Shown here: piece after piece, positions 47,992-58,580 of the stretch
Layout: every line of letters starts with the position of its first letter
Numbering within the stretch: the stretch's first letter is position 1
Assembly: GCA_020072585.1 (NCBI GenBank)
Contig: JAIQGL010000014.1
Span: 62,001 to 126,000, forward strand
Length of the DNA: 64,000 bases
DNA from: Terriglobia bacterium
GTDB lineage: Bacteria > Acidobacteriota > Terriglobia > Terriglobales > Acidobacteriaceae
Direction: 5' to 3'
Notes under the pieces: model-generated
Database searches by the model: none
Seen by the model: only the letters and a program-made list of their open reading frames with translations
What the model was told of the DNA's origin: nothing
Program-made: the position numbers and the translations under genes

Positions 47992-49086
47992 ATGAAACTC
48001 ATAGTTTTAGCGCCGGAAGATGATAACCACACAGCCCCCATCAAGTGGGCGCTGGAAAAAGCAGGCCATCGCGTGGTTTGCTGGGCCGGACTCACCTGGA
48101 TGGAAGACGGCCAGGCCTCACTGTTGATCGGTGACAATGACACGCTTGTTCTCGGCGCGCACTCTGTTGATCCTGGTGATGTGATCTGGGTCCGCCGCCC
48201 GGAGCCGCCTCTTCCCAATCCTAAGACATCAGAGCCCGACAAGAAATTTGCCGCTCTCGAATACCGGTCCTTCTATCATTCTATCGCCTATTTTCTGGAA
48301 ACCCTGCCGGTGTGGTGCATCAACAGGTATTCCGCTGCCCGGGTAATGGTCCAGAAGGCCGTGCAGATACGCCTGGCCCGCAAGTGCGGTCTCAAAGTAC
48401 CCGCCACCCTCATGTCCAATGCTCCTGCAACCGTCAAAGAATTTTTTGAGCGGGAGAATAGCAGAAATATCTGCAAAGGCTTCACTCCACATGTATGGCA
48501 GAAGGAAGGAAAAATGACCGTGGCCATTACAGAGACTTTTGAGCTGACGCGCAGCCAGCTGCCCAGCGATGAAGTCCTGACCTATGCGCCCGCAATCTAC
48601 CAGGAACGTGTTCCCAAAGAGTTTGACGTGCGCATGGTGCTCATGGGAAACCAGATTTATTCCTACGCTCTCATCAACAAGAAGCAGGCGCTGGATTGGC
48701 GGCAGGATGCAGGCTTAGGTCACGTCGCGGCGGAACGCATTCCCACCCCGCCTGAGGTCGAAAAGGGTGTACTTGAGTTCGCCCGGCAGTCCGGACTTTG
48801 CTTTGGCTCGCTCGACTTCGGCGTGGATGCGAAAGGAGATTGGTGGTTCCTGGAAATCAATGAAGAAGGACAGTTTCTCTGGCTGGACCAGTTCAGTCCT
48901 GACGCCAGGCTGCTGGAAAAGTTCTGCGCGTTCGTCACTGCTCCCCAGGGCTCAACCGCGCCGCTGGAAGAGCGCGAGCACCTCTTCCCTTCTCTGCGCG
49001 AGTATGAAGACTACGTCACTGGACGGGAGATGCCGGAACCTACGCGCCCCCGTACTGAAGACCCATTTCTTTCCATGGAGGCGTAG
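47992..49086 (+). CDS. ATP-grasp protein, MvdC/MvdD (graspetide synthetase)-like
   Basis: KEFDVRMVLMGNQIYSYALINKKQALDWR; LCFGSLDFGVDAKGDWWFLEINEEGQFLWLDQFSPDARLLEKF; directly downstream of the five peptides. Confidence 0.8.
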   Translation: MKLIVLAPEDDNHTAPIKWALEKAGHRVVCWAGLTWMEDGQASLLIGDNDTLVLGAHSVDPGDVIWVRRPEPPLPNPKTSEPDKKFAALEYRSFYHSIAYFLETLPVWCINRYSAARVMVQKAVQIRLARKCGLKVPATLMSNAPATVKEFFERENSRNICKGFTPHVWQKEGKMTVAITETFELTRSQLPSDEVLTYAPAIYQERVPKEFDVRMVLMGNQIYSYALINKKQALDWRQDAGLGHVAAERIPTPPEVEKGVLEFARQSGLCFGSLDFGVDAKGDWWFLEINEEGQFLWLDQFSPDARLLEKFCAFVTAPQGSTAPLEEREHLFPSLREYEDYVTGREMPEPTRPRTEDPFLSMEA

Positions 49087-49138
49087 CGTCAGGATATGGC
49101 TTTGCGGTTGGTATCTGCTTTGGGGTACAACTGATGCG

Positions 49139-50029
49139 ATGAAGATTGCCAAAAAAGCCCATAAGCTGGCGGATGCGTTTGAGATCAGGCACGGAGATTC
49201 TTTCCGCCTGAAAGACTACGATCCCGCCGATGCCGGGAGCATTCAATCCAAGGACAAAGACAAGGCCATTGAGCTCTTGCAGCAAAGCGTTGCCGTGCTG
49301 CAGGAATTACAGGAAAAGCTTTACGCCCAGGACCAGTGGGCCGTCCTGCTGATATTTCAGGCCATGGATGCCGCTGGAAAAGACAGCCTGATCAAGCACG
49401 TCATGTCGGGCGTGAATCCTGAGGGATGCGATGTTGCCAGCTTCAAGCAGCCCTCCGCAGAAGAACTGGACCATGATTTTCTGTGGCGGACCACGCGCCG
49501 CCTGCCGGAGCGCGGAAAAATCGGCATTTTCAACCGTTCTTACTATGAAGAAGTCCTGGTCGTCCGTGTTCATCCGGAATTTCTGGCCAAGCAACATCTT
49601 CCCGCGCAGCTGATCACGAAGAAAATCTGGAAAGAACGCTACGAAGACATCCGCAATTTCGAGAGTTACCTCAGCCGCAATGGCACGGTCATTCGCAAAT
49701 TTTTCCTGCATGTATCCAAGGAAGAACAGAAAAGGCGTTTTCTGGCCCGCCTGGACGAAGCGGAAAAGAACTGGAAGTTCTCAGAGGCTGACGTGCACGA
49801 ACGCCGGCACTGGGACGAATATATGAATGCCTATGAAGACATGATCCGGCACACGGCCACGCCGGAAGCGCCCTGGTATGTTGTGCCTGCTGACAGCAAA
49901 TGGATCACGCACCTGACCGTCAGCGCGGCCATTATCCAGACGCTCAAGGAGCTTAACCTGCAATTCCCCAAGGTCGATAAAGAACGCCGCAAGCAACTGG
50001 AAGTGGCACGGCAGGCTTTGCTGAAATAA
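49139..50029 (+). CDS. Polyphosphate kinase 2 family protein (PPK2)
   Basis: LLIFQAMDAAGKDSLIKHVMSGVNPEGCDVASFKQPSAEELDHDFLWR; IGIFNRSYYEEVLVVRVHPEFL. Track ORF starts upstream at 48767. Confidence 0.93.
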   Translation: MKIAKKAHKLADAFEIRHGDSFRLKDYDPADAGSIQSKDKDKAIELLQQSVAVLQELQEKLYAQDQWAVLLIFQAMDAAGKDSLIKHVMSGVNPEGCDVASFKQPSAEELDHDFLWRTTRRLPERGKIGIFNRSYYEEVLVVRVHPEFLAKQHLPAQLITKKIWKERYEDIRNFESYLSRNGTVIRKFFLHVSKEEQKRRFLARLDEAEKNWKFSEADVHERRHWDEYMNAYEDMIRHTATPEAPWYVVPADSKWITHLTVSAAIIQTLKELNLQFPKVDKERRKQLEVARQALLK

Positions 50030-50054
50030 AAACCAAGCAGAAGCTCCTGCGGGG

Positions 50055-50636
50055 CTATTTTGATTTGTATACGATGTTGTCTGAGAGCGGCGATTTCAAC
50101 CATGCGGCAAGGCCCTGCGCATTGCGGTCTTTCTCAGATGTTTCCGCGGTGGAAATATCGATCGGCCACTTCACGCCGATCTCAGGATCGGCAAAATAGA
50201 TCCCGCTCTCGCCCTTCTGGTTATAGACCCCCGTCGTTTTGTACTGGACTTCGCAATCGTCGGTGAGCGAGCAAAACCCGCGGGCAAACCCGTAAGGCGC
50301 CCAAACCTGTTTCTTGTTCTCCTCGGAGACTTCCAGTCCAAACCATTGTCCCAGCGTCGGCGAGCCCTTGCGCACGTCCACCGCAACCAGGAATGCCGTG
50401 CCCCGGGTCACGCGCATCAGCTTGCCCATAGGCGGGTCCCATTGGAAGTGCAGGCCGCGCAAAACGCCCTTCTTGGATTTTGAGTGGTTGTCCTGAACAA
50501 AGTCTGTGGGTAGGCCGAGTTCGCGAAACTGGTCCGCGCGATACGTCTCCATGAAAAAGCCGCGCGAGTCTCCACGCACCTCCGGCAGCACAACCTTAAT
50601 ATCATTCAGGTGAACAGACTCGATCTTGAAGGCCAT
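50055..50636 (-). CDS. rfbC: dTDP-4-dehydrorhamnose 3,5-epimerase
   Basis: VLPEVRGDSRGFFMETYRADQFRELGLPTDFVQDNHSKSKKGVLRGLHFQWDPPMGKLMRV. Confidence 0.95.
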   Translation of the reverse strand: MAFKIESVHLNDIKVVLPEVRGDSRGFFMETYRADQFRELGLPTDFVQDNHSKSKKGVLRGLHFQWDPPMGKLMRVTRGTAFLVAVDVRKGSPTLGQWFGLEVSEENKKQVWAPYGFARGFCSLTDDCEVQYKTTGVYNQKGESGIYFADPEIGVKWPIDISTAETSEKDRNAQGLAAWLKSPLSDNIVYKSK

Positions 50637-50687
50637 TTGAGCGGCGGCTCCTTAAGAAAATTTGACGGCGAATTTGGCTCCGGCTTG

Positions 50688-52646
<1,959 letters not shown>

Positions 52647-52845
52647 TAAGCTCTCCGATTCTGAGTTTAGGCTCGCGGCTCAGGGCCAGACTAGCAGATC
52701 AAAGCGCCTGCGGGACCCGGGGAAACCGCTTAACAGCCGGGGAGGCGCCTGCAACGTCAATGCCCGCAAAGGCACGACTGGCGCTGTCCCGCAGTCACAA
52801 CAGAATCTCGCCAACCGTCCGCGCTAATTCTGGTATTGTTGCGCC

Positions 52846-54732
52846 ATGGTGGAAAAGCTGGTGTTCGCCGGCATCTGTTTGCTGGCCCTGTCCTCTCCTG
52901 TCGCAGCCGGTGAGTTTCAGCGTGCCGCCCTGGTCCATGTCGATCGCGATGGTGCAAAGTGGGCGGAAAAGACCCTCAAGAAGCTTTCTCTTGAGGAAAA
53001 AGTCGGACAGATGTTCATGGTCCGTCTGATCATGCCTCAGTTTGTAAATATCAGGAATCCCGAGTATCTCAAATGGCTCGATCAGATTAAACGCTACCAC
53101 CTGGGCTCTGTTCTGCTCACCGTGCCTGCCGATGGCCCATCGCTTTCCAAAAGTGAGCCGTATGAGGCGGCCATGCTGATCAACCAGCTTCAACATGTCT
53201 CCAAGGTCCCCCTGCTGGTTGCCGCCGACTATGAACGCGGCCTCTCCATGCGCCTGAACGGAACAACGGTATTTCCGCACAGCATGGCCTTCGGCGCAGC
53301 CGGCAAACCGGAGCTGGCGGAAGGCTTCGGCAGGCTGGTGGCGCAGGAATCGCGCGCCATCGGCGTGCAATGGAACCTCATGCCGGACGCCGACGTAAAC
53401 TCCAACCCGGTCAATCCTGTCATCAACACGCGCTCTTTTGGTGAAGATCCCGCGCAGGTGAGTGCGCTGGTAAGCGCCTATATCCGCGGCGCTCATGGCT
53501 CAGGGCTTTTGACCGCTGCCAAGCATTTTCCCGGTCACGGAGACACCGCGACGGACTCGCACCTGGGAGTGGCTGCCGTGAATCGGAGCCGCGAGCAGAT
53601 CGAGCAGATTGATCTTCCGCCTTTCCGCGCCGCCATTCAGGCAGGCACAGACGCCGTAATGGTGGCCCATATCACTGCGCCATCGCTTGATCCCGATACT
53701 TCCCGCGTGGCTACAAACTCCAGCGCTATTGTCACAGGACTCCTCAAGCAAAAACTTGGCTTCAAGGGATTGGTTATCACGGACGCAATGGACATGGGCG
53801 GACTCACCAGTGTCTATCCTGAAGGCGGAGCCGCGGCGGCGCGGCACGCCGCACTGGACACCTTGAATGCCGGCAATGACATGTTCCTCCTCTTCTCTGA
53901 CCTGGATGGCGCGTACAAAGGCCTGGTTGACGCTGTCCGCAAAGGAGAGGTTTCAGAGAAACGCATTGATGAATCTGTGCTGAAAATTTTGCGCGCCAAG
54001 GCAAGTGTTGGGCTGAACCATGCCACGCAGGTCGATATCAATGCGCTCTCTTCCATCATCATCAGCCCGGAAAATCTGGCGTTCGCGCAGCAGGTGGCCG
54101 ATTCCTCGATCACCCTTGTCCGGGAAAACGGCCACATGATACCGCTCAATCGCCAGGGCGCTTCCGGCTCCGGCCCGGCTTACGGAGCCATCCAGAAGGA
54201 AGGAAGCAAACTGCTGTGCATCATCTTTACCGATGACGTACGGAGTGATAACGGACGCCAATTGCAGCGTGAACTGCGCGCGCGCGTGCCCGACACCCGC
54301 GTGATTTTTGTAGACCCGCGCATCGCCGCAGGCAGCATGCCGGAAATCCAAAGTGCCATGAATGCGGCGGAAAACGTTATCGCAGCAATCTACCTCGTTC
54401 CTGTTCCGGGCCGGGCTGTCCGAACCGAAGGTGCTACAGGCGTGAATACCATCTCCATGCCGGACGCCACCGCCACCTTGCTCCAATCCATCCTGCAAGC
54501 AAAGCGCGATAGGACAGTGGTGATAAGCTTTGGATCACCATACTTCCTGGCGGACTTTCCTCAGATTGAAAATTACGTCTGCGCGTATTCCAACGCCTTT
54601 ACTTCTGAGGTGGCTGCCGTGAAGGCGCTGTTCGGTGAGATACCATTTCGCGGGCGCTTGCCGGTAACGATCCCCGGCGTGGCCAAGCGCGGAACCGGCA
54701 TGGACCAGCCGGCGCTTGCTCTCAAAAAGTAG
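52846..54732 (+). CDS. nagZ: Glycoside hydrolase family 3 beta-N-acetylhexosaminidase (NagZ-like)
   Basis: LLVAADYERGLSMRLNGTTVFPHSMAFGA; TAAKHFPGHGDTATDSHLGVAAV; GLVITDAMDMGGL. Confidence 0.88.
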   Translation: MVEKLVFAGICLLALSSPVAAGEFQRAALVHVDRDGAKWAEKTLKKLSLEEKVGQMFMVRLIMPQFVNIRNPEYLKWLDQIKRYHLGSVLLTVPADGPSLSKSEPYEAAMLINQLQHVSKVPLLVAADYERGLSMRLNGTTVFPHSMAFGAAGKPELAEGFGRLVAQESRAIGVQWNLMPDADVNSNPVNPVINTRSFGEDPAQVSALVSAYIRGAHGSGLLTAAKHFPGHGDTATDSHLGVAAVNRSREQIEQIDLPPFRAAIQAGTDAVMVAHITAPSLDPDTSRVATNSSAIVTGLLKQKLGFKGLVITDAMDMGGLTSVYPEGGAAAARHAALDTLNAGNDMFLLFSDLDGAYKGLVDAVRKGEVSEKRIDESVLKILRAKASVGLNHATQVDINALSSIIISPENLAFAQQVADSSITLVRENGHMIPLNRQGASGSGPAYGAIQKEGSKLLCIIFTDDVRSDNGRQLQRELRARVPDTRVIFVDPRIAAGSMPEIQSAMNAAENVIAAIYLVPVPGRAVRTEGATGVNTISMPDATATLLQSILQAKRDRTVVISFGSPYFLADFPQIENYVCAYSNAFTSEVAAVKALFGEIPFRGRLPVTIPGVAKRGTGMDQPALALKK

Positions 54733-54755
54733 CAACGCGCAGGTCGAAGCGCAAG

Positions 54756-55601
54756 CTAGTCCGATTCCTGCAAGGTCTTTACGTGGGCCTCAAGGGCTCT
54801 TGCGTATTCGCGCTCTGCCTGCAATTCTGACTGGAGCTTCTTGACCAGACCTTCTAGCCGCATAATTTCGATCTTGAGCTTGCCCGCGTCAGTAAGATTG
54901 GCCGATTTTCCATTTGCCTGAGCCGCGGGCACTGCTGCGGCTGCTGGAGCCGTAATCGGCGTGGCAGCTGCTGGCGTTACAGGCCCAGGCGCTGCTGCTA
55001 CAGGAACCGGCTGGGCAGCGGGAACTGCTGGAGTCGTGGTGACCGGCAATGGCATGGCTGCAACAGGCGCTGGTGCTGCGGCGACGGCCACAGCAGCGCG
55101 TTGCTGAACCGGAGCAGGCGCGGGCACAACAGACCGCGGAGGTATGGGAGCGGCCGCTGCCGAGAAAATACTGCTTAACGCCACCGCTGCATTTGCTGCC
55201 GCGGCGGGCGTAGGCGCTGGTGCGCCGTTCGGCTTAAGCAGATGCTTCACCCGGGCAATCAGATCTTGCGGCTGAAATGGCTTGCGGAGCAGTTCGTCGG
55301 CTTTCACCGCAAATGCCTTCTCCGCCACGGCGCGGTTCACCACGCCGGACATCAGGATCACCGGCGTCTTCGCCAGCTCCGGATGCGACTTAATATGCTG
55401 GCAAACGTCGTAGCCGTCCTTGTCCGGCATGATCACGTCCGTGATAACAATGTCCGGCCTGGCTTGTTCAATCTCCTTCAATGCGGTCGCGGCATCGTGG
55501 CACGCCACTACATTGATGTTCTCCCGCCGGAAGGCGATCTTGATCACCTCGCGCATGGTCGCACTGTCATCAATAAAGTAGACAGTGGGCGTAGTGCTCA
55601 T
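54756..55601 (-). CDS. Response regulator receiver protein with Ala/Pro-rich linker and C-terminal coiled coil
   Basis: VYFIDDSATMREVIKIAF, DIVITDVIMPDKDGYDVC; AP-rich tract; LKIEIMRLEGLVKKLQSELQAEREYARALEAHVKTL. Confidence 0.85.
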   Translation of the reverse strand: MSTTPTVYFIDDSATMREVIKIAFRRENINVVACHDAATALKEIEQARPDIVITDVIMPDKDGYDVCQHIKSHPELAKTPVILMSGVVNRAVAEKAFAVKADELLRKPFQPQDLIARVKHLLKPNGAPAPTPAAAANAAVALSSIFSAAAAPIPPRSVVPAPAPVQQRAAVAVAAAPAPVAAMPLPVTTTPAVPAAQPVPVAAAPGPVTPAAATPITAPAAAAVPAAQANGKSANLTDAGKLKIEIMRLEGLVKKLQSELQAEREYARALEAHVKTLQESD

Positions 55602-56392
55602 CGAAAACCTCCATCGCCGTTGTCCTGCGCGGCTTCGTCCAGCTCGCGTAGTGCTTCCAGCATTAGCTCCGTGGCGGAACGGAGCACGGTCCGCGTGGCT
55701 GCGCTTTCTCCCGGCAAAAATTTGTACGATCCTGTTTCCACGCCATTGCAGTACTTCACAATGTGGACCACCGCGTCGTCTCCAATTCGGTCACCGCTTT
55801 CCGCGTGAGTAATATTGCCATTCTCAAAAAAAATGATTCCGTCAATCTCCCCTGAATTGACTGAAAGCGAACCAGTCTGCCGCGAGTGCACCAGCATCTG
55901 CACCACTCCCGGCAAATCCAGATGCGAAAGACTGCCGCTCAAACCTTCATCGGACGAACCCAGCATCTGCACCGGACGAAATCCTTCAGAGTTACTGCGC
56001 AGGAACGTTTTGATCTGCGCCGCGATCAGCTCCGGCCCCAGCCGCTTGTCCACATAATCAGCGCAGCCGGAACGAAAAGCCTCCATCAGCGCCTGGTCGC
56101 CGCCATCGCCCAGCGCGATCACCGGAATGTGCGCGGTCTTGGGATCGGCATGGATAATCGGCGGCAGATCATGTGCGCTGATTTCGCGCAGGCTGGTGGA
56201 ACAAAGAATCGCTGAAGGCGTGTCATATTCCAGCATGGTCAATGCGTAACCAGATTGCGTGGTGTGCACCACTTCAAACCCTTCAAGCTTCAGCGCCTCG
56301 GTGATCCGCCGGGCCAGAAACACGTTGGCATCAATCAGCAGAATCTTGGCGGGCGTGGAGACGGTTGGGTTCATTGCGGCGCCTCCACACAA
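55598..56392 (-). CDS. Receiver domain plus DUF4388 (PATAN-like) protein
   Basis: KILLIDANVFLARRITEALKLEGFEVVHT; GLSGSLSHLDLPGVVQMLVHSRQTGSLSVNSGEIDGIIFFENGNITHAESG. Confidence 0.83.
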   Translation of the reverse strand: MCGGAAMNPTVSTPAKILLIDANVFLARRITEALKLEGFEVVHTTQSGYALTMLEYDTPSAILCSTSLREISAHDLPPIIHADPKTAHIPVIALGDGGDQALMEAFRSGCADYVDKRLGPELIAAQIKTFLRSNSEGFRPVQMLGSSDEGLSGSLSHLDLPGVVQMLVHSRQTGSLSVNSGEIDGIIFFENGNITHAESGDRIGDDAVVHIVKYCNGVETGSYKFLPGESAATRTVLRSATELMLEALRELDEAAQDNGDGGFR

Positions 56393-56799
56393 ATCAACTT
56401 CTCCAGCGCAACAATCGCAACGGTCTCATCGCCCATGGCCAGCAGGCCGCTCACGTAAGGCGCTTCCATCCCTGTGAGTGGAACGCGCGCCGCGCTGGCC
56501 AGCTCACATTCGCCGGTAACCGGCACAGCCGTCAATTCCTGGCGTGGTCCGAGATTGCAGTTCGCGATCAAATAAAACTTTCTTGGCGGCGCAGCCGCTC
56601 CAACCAACACCTGGGCCACGTCGCATACAGGAACAATTTTTCCCCGCCGCACCAGCACGCCCGTCAGCAACGGCGTCCGATGCGGAAAGGTCTGTACGCT
56701 GTCCGGACGGGCCAACTCCGTTACGGTCTCCGCGGGCAGAGCAAAGCGCTTCTCACCCAGAGGAAAGAGCACGTACGATTTGTCTGGCTCCGCCATCAT
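56371..56799 (-). CDS. CheW-like protein
   Basis: YVLFPLGEKRFALPAETVTELARPDSVQTFPHRTPLLTGVLVRRGKIVPVCDVAQVL. Confidence 0.82.
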   Translation of the reverse strand: MMAEPDKSYVLFPLGEKRFALPAETVTELARPDSVQTFPHRTPLLTGVLVRRGKIVPVCDVAQVLVGAAAPPRKFYLIANCNLGPRQELTAVPVTGECELASAARVPLTGMEAPYVSGLLAMGDETVAIVALEKLICVEAPQ

Positions 56800-57308
56800 A
56801 CGGTTACCACACCCCGCACGCGTTCCAACCCGGCACGCAGAATTTCCAGCTCGGTCTTGTTGAGGAAAGCGTTATGGTTCACCACGGGAACCACAGCCCC
56901 GTTCACTACAGCCAGCCCGCGATACCAGCCGCGTTCCTCATGGGTAAAAGCCCGTGGCAGCGCATGCAGTGACGAAATCTCCATGATGCGGTCCGTCGAA
57001 TCCACCAGCACGCCCGTTGGCACGTTTCTCAGCACCATCACGCGCGCTCCGTGCGACTCCGGCAGTAGAAAGTGCTGCGCCGCATCCACCACAAAATAAG
57101 TCGTGCCGTTCCTCTCCAGCGTGTATTTCAGCTTGGAGATCTGTGCCGAGATTCCACCCAGCGCAAACGCATGCAGGTCTTCCATGCCGCGGATTTCTTT
57201 CACTACGCTGGCCGCAATCGCCAGCTTGAATCCGCCCACGGCAAACACAATCACATCTTCCCGTGCCGCTTGCGGCGGCTGGGAACGCGTCTGTTTCAGG
57301 GGTTTCAC
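56796..57308 (-). CDS. CheW-like protein
   Basis: VIVFAVGGFKLAIAASVVKEIRGMEDLHAF; GWYRGLAVVNGAVVPVVNHNAFL. Confidence 0.8.
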   Translation of the reverse strand: MKPLKQTRSQPPQAAREDVIVFAVGGFKLAIAASVVKEIRGMEDLHAFALGGISAQISKLKYTLERNGTTYFVVDAAQHFLLPESHGARVMVLRNVPTGVLVDSTDRIMEISSLHALPRAFTHEERGWYRGLAVVNGAVVPVVNHNAFLNKTELEILRAGLERVRGVVTV

Positions 57309-58519
57309 ATGGCCCCCACTTTCGCGGCGCCAAAAATATAGAGAACGCGCTTCTCAATGCCGTGGTAGATGTTTTCTATCGGCAACACCTGGTCCACCGC
57401 GCCTGTCTTGATGGCCTCCTGCGGCATGCCGAAGATCACGGCCGTTGATTCATCCTGGGCGATCACGTGCCCGCCGACGGACCGGATTGTCTGCACTCCT
57501 TTGGATCCGTCATTGCCCATGCCGGTCAGGATCACTCCAATGGTCATCGGCCCGGCGTATTCCGCCGCGCTTTCCAATGTGAGATCAGCGCACGGACGAT
57601 ACCCGCTGACGCGCGGCCCATCGTCAAGAGAAACTCTGCCTGTGGGCGAAACGCGCAGATGATGTGAGCCCGGACAAACATACAGCTGCCCTGGCACAAT
57701 GATCTCTCCGGCTTCCGCTTCCTTCACTTTGATTTGCGAGGCTTCTGCCAGTTGCGTGCTGAATTGTGAGGTGAAATTTCCAGGCATATGCTGGACCAGA
57801 ATCACTGCGCCGGGAAAATCTTTGGGGAAATAAGGGATAAATTTCATCAGTGTAGCGGGACCGCCCGTGGACGAAGCCAGCACCACGATGGGAAACTTCC
57901 CTGCACCCTTGGCCGCGGCATTCACCGCCGCTCGCACTTCCTGCAATCCGCTGTCGCCGTTTTTTGACGCCGGCTCCACTCGAGGCGACGATGATGCCAC
58001 CTCATGCTGCAACTTTGAGCGCGTGGCCGTACGCACTACGCGGACCTTAGCAGCCATCTTGAGCTTGCGGCACAACTCTTCTTTCACCGAGCTCATATCA
58101 AGGTCAATGCCGCCGCTTGGCTTGGCCACAAAATCGATGGCTCCGAGCTCCAGGGCCTTCAAAGTAACTTCCGCGCCTTCCTTTGATTCAGAGCTTACAA
58201 TCAGGATCGGCCGGGGATTGCTGGACATGATGATCTCGGTGGCCTGAAGACCATCCATGTGCGGCATGTTGATGTCCATGCTGATAACGTCCGGCTTGAG
58301 CACTTCAGTTTGCGTGACCGCGTCGCGTCCGTCGCGCGCCTCACCGCAGACTTCAAGCTGCGGATCATCGGCGATGATGCTTTGCAGCACCTTGCGCATG
58401 AACGCCGAGTCGTCCACTACCAGCACTCGAATTTTCTTTCCTGCAAACGTCATCTTGAACTCTGTCGCTCCGCTCCGAACCCGCCGCAGAGCCTCAATCG
58501 CCTGGTCTTCTTTCAGCAC
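57305..58519 (-). CDS. cheB: Chemotaxis-specific protein-glutamate methylesterase/deamidase
   Basis: IRVLVVDDSAFMRKVLQSII; VLASSTGGPATLMKFIPYFPKDFPGAVILVQHMP; LTGMGNDGSKGVQTIR. Alternative start 58453. Confidence 0.95.
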   Translation of the reverse strand: MLKEDQAIEALRRVRSGATEFKMTFAGKKIRVLVVDDSAFMRKVLQSIIADDPQLEVCGEARDGRDAVTQTEVLKPDVISMDINMPHMDGLQATEIIMSSNPRPILIVSSESKEGAEVTLKALELGAIDFVAKPSGGIDLDMSSVKEELCRKLKMAAKVRVVRTATRSKLQHEVASSSPRVEPASKNGDSGLQEVRAAVNAAAKGAGKFPIVVLASSTGGPATLMKFIPYFPKDFPGAVILVQHMPGNFTSQFSTQLAEASQIKVKEAEAGEIIVPGQLYVCPGSHHLRVSPTGRVSLDDGPRVSGYRPCADLTLESAAEYAGPMTIGVILTGMGNDGSKGVQTIRSVGGHVIAQDESTAVIFGMPQEAIKTGAVDQVLPIENIYHGIEKRVLYIFGAAKVGAM

Positions 58520-58580
58520 TTGCGTCAGGCCGCTCAGCGCGTGGTCGGCTTCGCGGCCTTTTGAAAATTCTTAAAGTTCC

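Noticed and set aside
49139-50029. PPK2 as part of the RiPP cassette
   Set aside because: It follows the ATP-grasp gene closely, but it is a common standalone enzyme and nothing in the sequence links it functionally.
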